DNA of 62,995 nt from Ureibacillus manganicus DSM 26584 (GTDB lineage: Bacteria > Bacillota > Bacilli > Bacillales_A > Planococcaceae). The DNA lies in contig NZ_JPVN01000020.1 of NCBI RefSeq assembly GCF_000772945.1, forward strand, positions 1-62,995, read 5' to 3'. Positions 27,392 through 35,117 of the stretch are shown here, piece by piece. Position 1 is the stretch's first letter. The number at the start of each line of letters is the position of its first letter. The notes under the pieces were generated by a model. It was not told where the DNA came from and did no database searches. It was given only the letters and a program-made list of their open reading frames with translations. Made by a program: the position numbers and the translations under genes.

Positions 27392-27916
27392 GTGGAGTTC
27401 AAATTATTGCAAGATGAAATAGATGATTTAGTTCAGTTAATGACTATGAATAAGTGGGATTATCATGGAAGTGTACACGTACATGAAAAGTCAGTTCGAA
27501 AAAATTACAAAAAGGGATACTACCAGGATGACAGGGAGACTTTTTGGATTATTGATCAGGGGGTAAAGGTTGGTGTCCTCATTATTAATGATATAAGTGA
27601 TTCAATTCCCATTTTTGATATGCGATTAGATGAGGAGTACAGAGGTAAGGGGTACGGAACAAAAACGCTGATTTGGTTAAAAGACTACCTATTTGGCGAG
27701 AAAGCTAAAATTCGCATTGAGGGTTATACGAGAGCTGACAATATTGGAATGAGAAAGTGCTTTTCAAATGCGGGTTTTGTTAAGGAAGGGTTTCTTAGAA
27801 GTGCGTGGGAGAATGATGATGGAACAGTTGCTGATCGCATAGTATATGGTGCAATTAAAGGTGATTGGGAATCTGGAATAACAACACCAATAAAGTTAAA
27901 TGAAGTTCCATATTAG
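27392..27916 (+). CDS. GNAT acetyltransferase
   Basis: 174 aa. DEEYRGKGYGTKTL is the acetyl-CoA loop, and RKCFSNAGFVKEG the C-terminal motif. GTG start with AAAGGGGGGAT upstream. The stop lies 38 bp before the TmrB-like start, so the two may be co-transcribed. Substrate unknown. Confidence 0.83.
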   Translation: MEFKLLQDEIDDLVQLMTMNKWDYHGSVHVHEKSVRKNYKKGYYQDDRETFWIIDQGVKVGVLIINDISDSIPIFDMRLDEEYRGKGYGTKTLIWLKDYLFGEKAKIRIEGYTRADNIGMRKCFSNAGFVKEGFLRSAWENDDGTVADRIVYGAIKGDWESGITTPIKLNEVPY

Positions 27917-27953
27917 AGTACTTAAAAATATAAAATGTTATGGGGTTGATTCA

Positions 27954-28490
27954 ATGATTATTTGGATTAATGGAGCCTTCGGTGCAGGGAAAACTGAAAC
28001 GGCTAATGAGTTACATAGGAGAATTCCAAAGTCTTTTATTTATGATCCTGAAATACTTGGTCAAACAACACGCTGGGTTATTCCAAAAGAGATAGGGAAA
28101 GCAGATTTTCAAGATTTCGAGGTTTGGCGAGAAGGGAATTATTGTTTCCTAAAATATTTAGCACGTGAGTATGATGGTGTCTTAATTGTGCCAATGACTA
28201 TCGTAAATCCACAGTATTATGACGAAATTATTGGAAGACTTAGAAATGACGGAGTTACAGTGAATCATTTTGTGCTTTCAGCTACAAAAGAAACGATAGA
28301 TAATCGATTGTTGGGTCGAGGAGAAGAAATTAATTCATGGGCTTCACAACAAATTGATCGTTGTTTAAAAGGATTAAGAAATGAAAGATTCCAGCCACGA
28401 ATAGAAACCGAGCAACTATCGATTTCAGAAGTAGCTGAAATGATAGCAGAAATGGTTGGTGTGGAATTACTTCCTGCAACTCATAAGTGA
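27954..28490 (+). CDS. tmrB: TmrB-like tunicamycin resistance ATPase
   Basis: 178 aa. P-loop GAFGAGKT at residues 7-14, then LIVPMTIVNPQYYDEIIGRL and SWASQQIDRCLKGL, matching Bacillus TmrB in order and in length (about 197 aa). Known TmrB gives tunicamycin resistance, apparently by ATP-dependent binding of the drug at the membrane. The ATG at 27954 follows GGGGTTG. The actual ligand of this homologue is not proven. Confidence 0.8.
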   Translation: MIIWINGAFGAGKTETANELHRRIPKSFIYDPEILGQTTRWVIPKEIGKADFQDFEVWREGNYCFLKYLAREYDGVLIVPMTIVNPQYYDEIIGRLRNDGVTVNHFVLSATKETIDNRLLGRGEEINSWASQQIDRCLKGLRNERFQPRIETEQLSISEVAEMIAEMVGVELLPATHK

Positions 28491-28509
28491 CATATTAATA
28501 TAAATTAGT

Positions 28510-28542
28510 AAAGCGCTGATCAGTGGAGGATTAGCGTTTTTT
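28510..28542 (+). terminator. Terminator (GCG-TTATCC family)
   Basis: AAGCGCTGATC / GGATTAGCGTTT stem with T run. Confidence 0.85.
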
Positions 28543-28690
28543 GAAGTTTTGATGTGGAATCCTAGCTTTGAAAGCTACTCATGCTGCAATTAATACCCAT
28601 AGTTAATGGAAAGTAGAGAGAAAGTTTTGTGTTTCCTGGTTCCATTGTTTACACTAAAAAATATGAATTTAATCTTTGGAGGAACAACCT

Positions 28691-29317
28691 TTGAAATATA
28701 TAATTTTTGACTTTGATGGAACTCTTGCTGATTCCACGGATGTATTTATTAAAGCATGGAATTTATTTGCGCCAAAATATCGGTATGACCCTATTGATAT
28801 TGAGGATGTTATTGCTACAAAACATATGTCACTTTCGCAAAGAGCAAGAGAATACCATTTTCCGATGCATAAATTACCGTTAATTATGCCAAAGGTGTAT
28901 CGCTATTTTAAAGAAAATGTTAAGGACGTCAAGCTGTTTGAAGGGATAAAAGAAATGCTTAATGGTTTGGCTGCTGAAGGTTACCAAATTGTTGTACTTT
29001 CATCTAACGCGAAAGAGAATATCGAACTTTTGCTTAAGCAAGAAGGGGTAGTGTCAGTTAGCGAAGTTTTAACTTCTAGTAGAATTTTTGGAAAAGATAC
29101 CGTTCTAAAAAAATTTATGAGACAAAATCAAGTGACTCCGGACCAAATACTTTATGTGGGCGACGAATTACGAGATATTCAAGCGTGTAACAAAGTAAAT
29201 ATACCTTTTATGTGGGTAAGTTGGGGAATTGATGGTTTCGATCTTGTTGAGAAGGAAAATCCGAAATTTGTAGCCCATAAACCAGAAGAAATCTCTGAAA
29301 TATTAATAGGAAAATAG
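28691..29317 (+). CDS. HAD-family phosphatase
   Basis: 208 aa. Motif I FDFDGTLADS (Asp7, Asp9), motif II VVLSSNAKEN, and motif III/IV ILYVGDELRDIQAC are all present, with a helical cap between motifs I and II (phosphoglycolate-phosphatase-like subfamily). TTG start at 28691 with TGGAGGA 6-7 bp before. Substrate unknown. Confidence 0.85.
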   Translation: MKYIIFDFDGTLADSTDVFIKAWNLFAPKYRYDPIDIEDVIATKHMSLSQRAREYHFPMHKLPLIMPKVYRYFKENVKDVKLFEGIKEMLNGLAAEGYQIVVLSSNAKENIELLLKQEGVVSVSEVLTSSRIFGKDTVLKKFMRQNQVTPDQILYVGDELRDIQACNKVNIPFMWVSWGIDGFDLVEKENPKFVAHKPEEISEILIGK

Positions 29318-29519
29318 AATTAGATGTTACAGGGTCGGAAGGTGTTAAATAGATGTCATCAAAAGATAAAGTGCGCTTAGGACTTAGCAAAAGTGTGGTT
29401 TTGAGTGTTTTTAATGGACAAACGGGGATCAAAATGTAGTAAAACTGTCCAATATAGGGCGGCGTATAAAGGACGGACAAATTAAAGCCAAAGCCTGATA
29501 GAAAAATCTTTAATCCCCG
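29318..29519. other. Non-coding stretch after the HAD gene
   Basis: No gene, terminator of the common family or recognised motif. It leads directly into array 3. Confidence 0.4.
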
Positions 29520-29800
29520 TTATGAAAGACATTTGGCACACATTTATATTCAGAAATGTCGTTCAAAGGCATGATGAAAGCCATTTGGCACCGATTTAAG
29601 TTTAGAAATGTCGTTCATAGGCATGATGAAAGCCATTTGGCACCGATTTAAGCCCAGAAATGTCGTTCATAGGCATGATGAAAGCCATTTGGCACCGATT
29701 TAAGCCAAGAATTGTCCTTCATAAGCATATTGAAAGCCAATCTCCACGATTTCCATCAAAAAAAGTCCTCCATTGGCATCATGAAGGACTTTTTCAACCT
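29520..29800. repeat. Tandem array 3, 52-bp period
   Basis: Units start (GAAAG) at 29524, 29576, 29628, 29680 and 29732, exactly 52 bp apart. Each has the short inverted repeat TTCAT-AGGCATG-ATGAA (5-bp arms, 7-nt loop) or a decayed form. The next register, at 29783, is a rho-independent terminator (AGTCCT / AGGACT, T run) that ends the array in phase. Between the convergent HAD and VOC genes. Confidence 0.92.
29762..29797. terminator. Terminator at the end of array 3
   Basis: AAAAAGTCCT ... AGGACTTTTT with A and T tracts, likely serving both convergent genes. Confidence 0.75.
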
Positions 29801-29852
29801 TAATTGCTCCAACCCCAAATAACCTTAAGTAACCTCAACACCCGCAAAAAAT

Positions 29853-30215
29853 TTATCCTTTTAATAAAAACTCATTTCCATCTTCATCTTTGAATTGTAC
29901 AAATGAGCCAAACTGCATTTCTTGGAGTTCGCCTAAAAATTCCACACCACTTGCTTTCATTTTTTCATACGTATCTTTCACGTCTTCACTCTTAAAAACA
30001 ATCGAAGCCTTCATATTTTCAGAACCTTTCATCATCGCTTTTGGGTAAAGTACTAATCGGCTCTCAGCTCCTTTTGGCGCTACTTCAAGCCAAGTTGCGT
30101 TTGAACCCATTGGATGTTCAGCAACAACCTCAAACCCTACTTTTTCTGTCCAAAATGTTTTTGCCTTTTGTTGATCTTCTACATAAACTGCTACAGTTGC
30201 GATTTGTTTTATCAT
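29853..30215 (-). CDS. VOC-family protein (glyoxalase fold)
   Basis: 120 aa, one paired beta-alpha-beta-beta-beta unit. QIATVAVYVEDQQKAKTFW and VQFKDEDGNEFLL are the hallmark ends of VOC domains (glyoxalase/dioxygenase/bleomycin-binding). GGAGG before the ATG at 30215. Catalysis versus ligand binding cannot be told. Divergent to another VOC gene. Confidence 0.85.
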   Translation of the reverse strand: MIKQIATVAVYVEDQQKAKTFWTEKVGFEVVAEHPMGSNATWLEVAPKGAESRLVLYPKAMMKGSENMKASIVFKSEDVKDTYEKMKASGVEFLGELQEMQFGSFVQFKDEDGNEFLLKG

Positions 30216-30353
30216 AAGTTTTACCTCCAATTTAATACCTCTCTAATTATAATTACATTCCGCTAAATTAGCTTATCGAATGCTTTAAAATTAAAGGAAT
30301 TCATAAACCAATATAGAAAAAGAAAAGTAACACAATCATTTGGAGGGGTTGCA

Positions 30354-30749
30354 ATGTTTTTTGAAATGACGATTCAAATTCGAGTAAATGATTTTCAAAA
30401 AGGACAAGAGTGGTATGAGACTTTATTACAAAGAAAGCCTGATTACATACCACACGAAGGTTTTATTGAATGGGAAGTGACACCGGGATGTTGGTTGCAG
30501 GTTGCTGAGGGAACACCTACAGAAGGAAGCGGTCCGATTCGCTTTGGGGTGAAAAATATCGAAATAGAACGCGAACGACTAATAAAGGAGCTACAAATTG
30601 AATCGTTCGAGGTATATTCAAAAGAAGGTGTTCCTGTAAAATGGGGGACATTCCAAGATCCATGGGGAAATTTGCTCGGGAACTATGAATACCTAGATAA
30701 AAAATTAGAAGAAGACCGTTTGACCCAACTTTTAGGAAGCAAAGAATAG
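30354..30749 (+). CDS. VOC-family protein
   Basis: 131 aa. Opening EMTIQIRVNDFQKGQEWYE and closing WGTFQDPWGNLLGNYEY are those of a VOC domain. TTGGAGGGG ribosome binding site. Divergent from the preceding VOC gene, with 138 bp between the starts; the two are not close copies. Confidence 0.85.
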   Translation: MFFEMTIQIRVNDFQKGQEWYETLLQRKPDYIPHEGFIEWEVTPGCWLQVAEGTPTEGSGPIRFGVKNIEIERERLIKELQIESFEVYSKEGVPVKWGTFQDPWGNLLGNYEYLDKKLEEDRLTQLLGSKE

Positions 30750-30788
30750 AATTTCAATTATTGTCACAAAACACAAAAATAAATTCCT

Positions 30789-30822
30789 TAGTGCCCGAAG
30801 TATTATTTCGAGGCACTTTTTT
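30789..30822 (+). terminator. Terminator
   Basis: AGTGCC ... GGCACT stem with T6, ending the VOC gene before the PAP2 gene. Confidence 0.8.
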
Positions 30823-30862
30823 AATATTAAGTAGAACAGAATTTATCAGAGGAATGATGTTA

Positions 30863-31531
30863 ATGAACAACAAATTAAGGATGCTATTCATGTTTAGCTT
30901 AGGATTACTTTTATGTTTTGGATTAATAGCGCTAAATATTAGTAGGTATAAATATATAACATCAGACAGTGTTATCATATCCTTAATTCAAGGGCTTGAA
31001 GCACCTACATTAACATCAGTTATGATTTTTTTTACCGAACTAGGATCGTCTAAAATTATATATTTAATTGGTGCGTTCCTACTTATCTTTTTATTTACTG
31101 TCATAAAGAAACGTTCACAACTTATTTTAATTCCAATCGTTTTCATTGGAGCGCGGATGCTAAATCAAATTTTGAAAGCACTTTTTCATCGTGAACGTCC
31201 CGATTTAAATCGCCTCATAGAAATCGGTGGATACAGTTTTCCCAGCGGACACGCCATGAACGCAATGGCCTTTTATGGAATCGTCACCTTTGTAGTATGT
31301 AGGCACATTTCAAGTCGTTGGGGGCGAACATTAACCATACTAATTGGCAGTCTGTTAATATTAATGATTGGGATTAGCAGGGTATATCTAGGTGTTCACT
31401 ACCCGAGTGACGTTATTGCAGGCTATTTTGCGAGTGGATTTTGCCTAGTAATTGTTATTTGGATATACTATCTTTTTAAAGAAATGCGGCAATCGAGAAA
31501 TCGTGAAGGTAATGAAAAAATGCTGCCATAG
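30863..31531 (+). CDS. PAP2-family membrane phosphatase
   Basis: 222 aa, five to six membrane segments. The three catalytic motifs are complete: K-x6-RP in KALFHRERP, PSGH in FPSGHAMN, and SR-x5-H-x3-D in SRVYLGVHYPSD. The family removes phosphate from lipids such as undecaprenyl pyrophosphate or phosphatidic acid on the outer face of the membrane. AGAGGA lies 9 bp before the ATG at 30863; upstream in-frame codons run through the preceding terminator. Confidence 0.9.
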   Translation: MNNKLRMLFMFSLGLLLCFGLIALNISRYKYITSDSVIISLIQGLEAPTLTSVMIFFTELGSSKIIYLIGAFLLIFLFTVIKKRSQLILIPIVFIGARMLNQILKALFHRERPDLNRLIEIGGYSFPSGHAMNAMAFYGIVTFVVCRHISSRWGRTLTILIGSLLILMIGISRVYLGVHYPSDVIAGYFASGFCLVIVIWIYYLFKEMRQSRNREGNEKMLP

Positions 31532-31558
31532 AATTCAATCGTGAATTCTATGACAGCA
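31521..31558. terminator. Bidirectional terminator
   Basis: TGCTG..ATAGAATTC pairs with GAATTCTAT..CAGCA, between the PAP2 gene and the converging ykuS-like gene. Confidence 0.85.
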
Positions 31559-31569
31559 ATTAAAATTGA

Positions 31570-31815
31570 TTAATTTAACAATTTTTCTACACGTTGTACT
31601 ACCTCATCAGCAGATAAACCGTGAGCGTTAATAACAGATCCTTCAGTAACAATGTCGCTGATTCCCATCACGTTTTCATCTTGTCCAGTAATAACGCATG
31701 CAGCACAATTTTTTGCATCTTCTTCATTACGAAGTTGTTTTACTTCATAACCTTTAGCTTTTAATGCAGCTTCTACGTTTGATAATGATTGTTCAACACC
31801 AATGATGTTAGCCAT
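31570..31815 (-). CDS. UPF0180 protein, YkuS-like
   Basis: 81 aa. [34 protein letters not shown] and [14 protein letters not shown] follow Bacillus YkuS closely. Small cytoplasmic protein of unknown function. Strong AGGAGGTGG ribosome binding site. Monocistronic. Confidence 0.9.
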   Translation of the reverse strand: MANIIGVEQSLSNVEAALKAKGYEVKQLRNEEDAKNCAACVITGQDENVMGISDIVTEGSVINAHGLSADEVVQRVEKLLN

Positions 31816-32020
31816 AATTGTTCCACCTCCTATATGTAATGTGTCATATCGGTATATGAATTATTCGCTTAATTTCACTATTTTTTAATAAGATCAACTG
31901 TCAATATTACTTTCCTTTAAAGTTACGTTAGATTAGGAAGGTTTTTTGGCTTTTCATGTTGAATCTATTTTATTGGTAATGGAAATTTCATTCGACTATG
32001 AATTCACAGGAGTGGGGAAG

Positions 32021-32386
32021 ATGATTCTAGGGGTACATCATGTTCAAATTACAATTCCTAAAGGCACAGAAGATGCGGGGAAAAGGTTCTATTGTGAAGT
32101 TTTAGGGTTGCAAGAAGTTGAAAAACCCGATTCACTAAAAGGGCGTGGGGGATTTTGGATTAATGTTGGTGACCGAGATGTACATATTGGAACTGAAGAT
32201 GGTTTTGACCGACTAACGACTAAAGCTCATATTGCATATGAAGTAAAGGATATCGGTTTTTGGAGAAATCGATTGTCAGAAGAAGATATAAAAATAATCG
32301 AAGCGGTTTCAATTCCAGGTTTTGACCGATTTGAATTCAGGGATCCATTTGGCAACAGGGTAGAAATAATTCAAAGAATCGATTAA
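32021..32386 (+). CDS. VOC-family protein
   Basis: 121 aa. Opening ILGVHHVQITIPKGTEDAGKRF and FEFRDPFGNRVEIIQ end are typical for a VOC dioxygenase/glyoxalase-like domain. GGAGTGGGG before the ATG at 32021 decides against a longer frame. Substrate unknown. Confidence 0.87.
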   Translation: MILGVHHVQITIPKGTEDAGKRFYCEVLGLQEVEKPDSLKGRGGFWINVGDRDVHIGTEDGFDRLTTKAHIAYEVKDIGFWRNRLSEEDIKIIEAVSIPGFDRFEFRDPFGNRVEIIQRID

Positions 32387-32408
32387 ATTTTTACGATAAT
32401 TTAAAGAG

Positions 32409-32440
32409 CCAATTACCTAAATGACTAAAGGTAATTGGCC
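32409..32440. terminator. Bidirectional terminator
   Basis: CCAATTACCT / AGGTAATTGG stem between the convergent VOC and PilZ genes. Confidence 0.75.
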
Positions 32441-32444
32441 TTAA

Positions 32445-32813
32445 TTATTTTTTCATATTTTTAGAGTGAATTTTCAATTCACCGACTATGTTACTTTTCA
32501 TCGAATCATCTATTAACAATTTAATACCATACTCTGCTGAGTTTTTCCGTTCCTTTTTCCACATAATCAATCCATTTAGCTGGAAGGGTTTATCGTTTAT
32601 GTTAAAGGTAATAGAAAGAATTGGTTGTTTTAATTTAATGTCAGGAATATTTAATTCTGAAGTCATTCGAATGCCTTCAGGGCTAATGTCAACAATCTCT
32701 GCTTTACCAGATGCAGAGTTTACTTCACGTCCATTAATACTAACTATTTTAAATAGTGCCGGTACCGGTTGACCAAATGAATAACGAAATGATTCGTTTC
32801 TCTTAAATTGCAA
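32445..32813 (-). CDS. PilZ-domain protein
   Basis: 122 aa. The second c-di-GMP motif D-x-S-x-x-G is present as DISPEGI. The first motif (RxxxR) is degenerate, since the two arginines in KRNESFR are five apart, so c-di-GMP binding is uncertain. A TTG start at 32813 is 6 bp after GGGGGGA. Two diguanylate cyclase genes elsewhere in the window fit a c-di-GMP network. Confidence 0.7.
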   Translation of the reverse strand: MQFKRNESFRYSFGQPVPALFKIVSINGREVNSASGKAEIVDISPEGIRMTSELNIPDIKLKQPILSITFNINDKPFQLNGLIMWKKERKNSAEYGIKLLIDDSMKSNIVGELKIHSKNMKK

Positions 32814-32870
32814 TCGTAATCCCCCCAAACTTATTGTAAACGAGGTTAACTATTTCTACTATTATAATCA

Positions 32871-33878
32871 CTAAACTTCTTCCTGAAAATAGATTTTATA
32901 GAACTTCCGATTTGTCGTCTCGTCATAACCGATTTCAATTAATTCATTCATCTGCTCTATATTATGGACATTCACTTGAATTTCGATATTTGAATCGAGT
33001 TTAATTTTACGTTTATAACTTTTTTCCGCTTTAATAATGGCACTTTCAGAAATAACTGTTTCATAAGGTTTTACTGTATTTACGATAACATCCTTCTGAG
33101 TGGAATCCGCTTTATCAAATACTGTTTCAATATATTCATCGGCATGAAATTCTTCTTCATTTCTAAAATAATCTAATGTCTTATTTAGTAGCTCTAATTT
33201 TTCAGGATTTGAAAAGCTTTCTTCTTTTAAAATATATTTTTTTACTTCAGTTAAAGCGAGGTTTGTATTGTAATAATATTCATCCGCTACTTTAATCTTT
33301 AAAAAACGTTCTTGCCAGTATACAACATCTTCTTTTTTCTTTGTTTTAATAAAGACTAATGGAGGCTCGTCAGCTCCCATATCCACAATAACGGCCATGT
33401 TGTTTATTTTCTTAACGTTAATGCCGTCAATTCCATTTACGGTAACTTTATCTTCATCGTTTTTTACGTCCAAAAATATTTCTTTATCTTCAATTTTCAC
33501 AATTGCTAAAGCTTTTTTCGTTGCACCTGTAGTCATAATACAATTTTCAAACAATCCGATAAACAGCTCACCATTTTTAATGCCAGGGTGTCCTGAAGAA
33601 CTATTAAGGTGTGTTGCTATATTTTTTGATTGTTCTAAAAAACTATCTTCTTCGTCAAAGATAGAACTGATATATGTATAAACTTCATTTAAACCAAGAT
33701 CGGTTTCGTGGAAAAACTCGTATTGCTGATCCCAATCTATTTTATGAAATGCTAATTGAGTAAATGCTGCCTGTAAAAGAATCTCAGGCTGTGTGAAAGC
33801 TTCGTCATTTAAAACAAGATGCTCTCCAACATGATGCATTACGTACTTTACTAATTTACTTTCACTAACATCGATCAT
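32871..33878 (-). CDS. NdpA/YejK-like nucleoid-associated protein
   Basis: 335 aa, acidic-basic mixed, no membrane segment. The overall layout, with HLNSSSGHPGIKNGELFIG, ENCIMTTGATKKALAIVKI and FLDVKNDED, resembles the nucleoid-associated protein family PF04245. In other Bacteria such genes often sit in accessory or defence-like regions, but no partner is seen here. AAGGTGA ribosome binding site. Family call from pattern only. Confidence 0.55.
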   Translation of the reverse strand: MIDVSESKLVKYVMHHVGEHLVLNDEAFTQPEILLQAAFTQLAFHKIDWDQQYEFFHETDLGLNEVYTYISSIFDEEDSFLEQSKNIATHLNSSSGHPGIKNGELFIGLFENCIMTTGATKKALAIVKIEDKEIFLDVKNDEDKVTVNGIDGINVKKINNMAVIVDMGADEPPLVFIKTKKKEDVVYWQERFLKIKVADEYYYNTNLALTEVKKYILKEESFSNPEKLELLNKTLDYFRNEEEFHADEYIETVFDKADSTQKDVIVNTVKPYETVISESAIIKAEKSYKRKIKLDSNIEIQVNVHNIEQMNELIEIGYDETTNRKFYKIYFQEEV

Positions 33879-34090
33879 TATTTCACCTTCATATCTGTCA
33901 TTATCCGAATCTATACAATAACATATACTAATCTACTTTTTCATGTATTATTAATGGAAATATATCTAGAAATTAAAAGGGGAAGAGCCTTTTTATGATG
34001 AAATATTATTTGAAAGAAACGTCTCCGGTTTAAAACACTGTAGTAATGAATGAATAGATAATTATTTTGAGAATGAGAGGACTGAATATC

Positions 34091-34798
34091 ATGACCTTCG
34101 ATGAAATTATGCAAAAGTTAGAAGAATTAGGTTCAGAGCAAACAAAACAAATCTATGCAAATCATGGAGTAAGAGAGCCTTATTTTGGAGTTAAAATAGG
34201 GGACTTAAAGAAATTAGTCAAGTTTGTTAAAAAAGATCATGAATTAGCATTAAAATTATATGATTCTGGAAATCATGATGCAATGTATCTAGCAGGTCTT
34301 TCGGTAAACCCAAAACTTATTTCAAAGGAAATACTACAGGAATGGGCTGAAAAAGCGTATTGGTATATGGCCGCAGAATATTCCGTTGCACAAGTCGCTG
34401 GGGAGAGTGATTATGCCCTTGAACTTTCTAGAGAGTGGATGAAGTCCGGTGAAGAAATGATAGCGGTATGTGGTTGGAGTACTTACTCAAACTATATTAC
34501 AATCACTCCAGATGAACGATTAGATTTAATAGAAATACGAGATTTGTTAAATCAAGTGAAAAATACCGTTCATCAAGAGCGAAATCGGGTTAGATACGTA
34601 ATGAATGGCTTTGTCATATCTGTTGGTGCTTATGTGGCCGAATTAACCGAAGAAGCAAAACAGGTTGCTGAGCATATAGGAAAAGTACATGTAGATGTAG
34701 GCAATACTGCGTGTAAGGTACCTCTTGCGAATGATTATATTAAGAAGATTGAAGAAAAAAACAAAGTAGGATTAAAGAGAAAGACTTGTATATGTTAA
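34091..34798 (+). CDS. DNA alkylation repair protein (AlkD-like)
   Basis: 235 aa of HEAT-like helical repeats. GVREPYFGVKIGDLKKLVK and the middle YWYMAAEYSVAQVAGESDYALE are characteristic of the AlkD/AlkC family, glycosylases that remove positively charged alkylated bases. GAGAGGA before the ATG at 34091. Monocistronic with a terminator behind. Confidence 0.83.
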   Translation: MTFDEIMQKLEELGSEQTKQIYANHGVREPYFGVKIGDLKKLVKFVKKDHELALKLYDSGNHDAMYLAGLSVNPKLISKEILQEWAEKAYWYMAAEYSVAQVAGESDYALELSREWMKSGEEMIAVCGWSTYSNYITITPDERLDLIEIRDLLNQVKNTVHQERNRVRYVMNGFVISVGAYVAELTEEAKQVAEHIGKVHVDVGNTACKVPLANDYIKKIEEKNKVGLKRKTCIC

Positions 34799-34809
34799 TA
34801 ATTGAAATT

Positions 34810-34843
34810 AAGCGTTGGTCCAAAAGTGGATCAACGCTTTTTT
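34810..34843 (+). terminator. Terminator (GCG-TTATCC family)
   Basis: AAGCGTTGGTCC / GGATCAACGCTT stem and T run. Confidence 0.9.
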
Positions 34844-35117
34844 ACTTTACTAATTAAAGGAATTGCATTTGACAACACAAGTAAATAATACCTGCATGAT
34901 TAATTAGTATTAATATGATATAAAGTAAATAAAATTCTAGTATTTTTAAAATAAATGTTAACTTAAATGTAACAAGTATAGTAAAAATAGTATTGATACT
35001 TTACAAAAATTGCAATAAGCTATAACAGTCTTTTTATAGAAAACTTATAAGAAATTATACGGATTAATCTATTAAAAGTATGTATGTTCAACTTATGTGA
35101 TAAGGTGTGTTATTAAA
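34844..35117. other. AT-rich intergenic before the GGDEF gene
   Basis: Very AT-rich, with a TTGACA box at 34869-34874 that could be a -35, but no matching -10 at the normal distance. No gene or structured RNA seen. Confidence 0.4.

Noticed and set aside
33994..34032. A 12-codon mini gene (ATGATGAAATAT...)
   Set aside because: Weak ribosome binding site at a poor distance, too short and without any family; likely chance.
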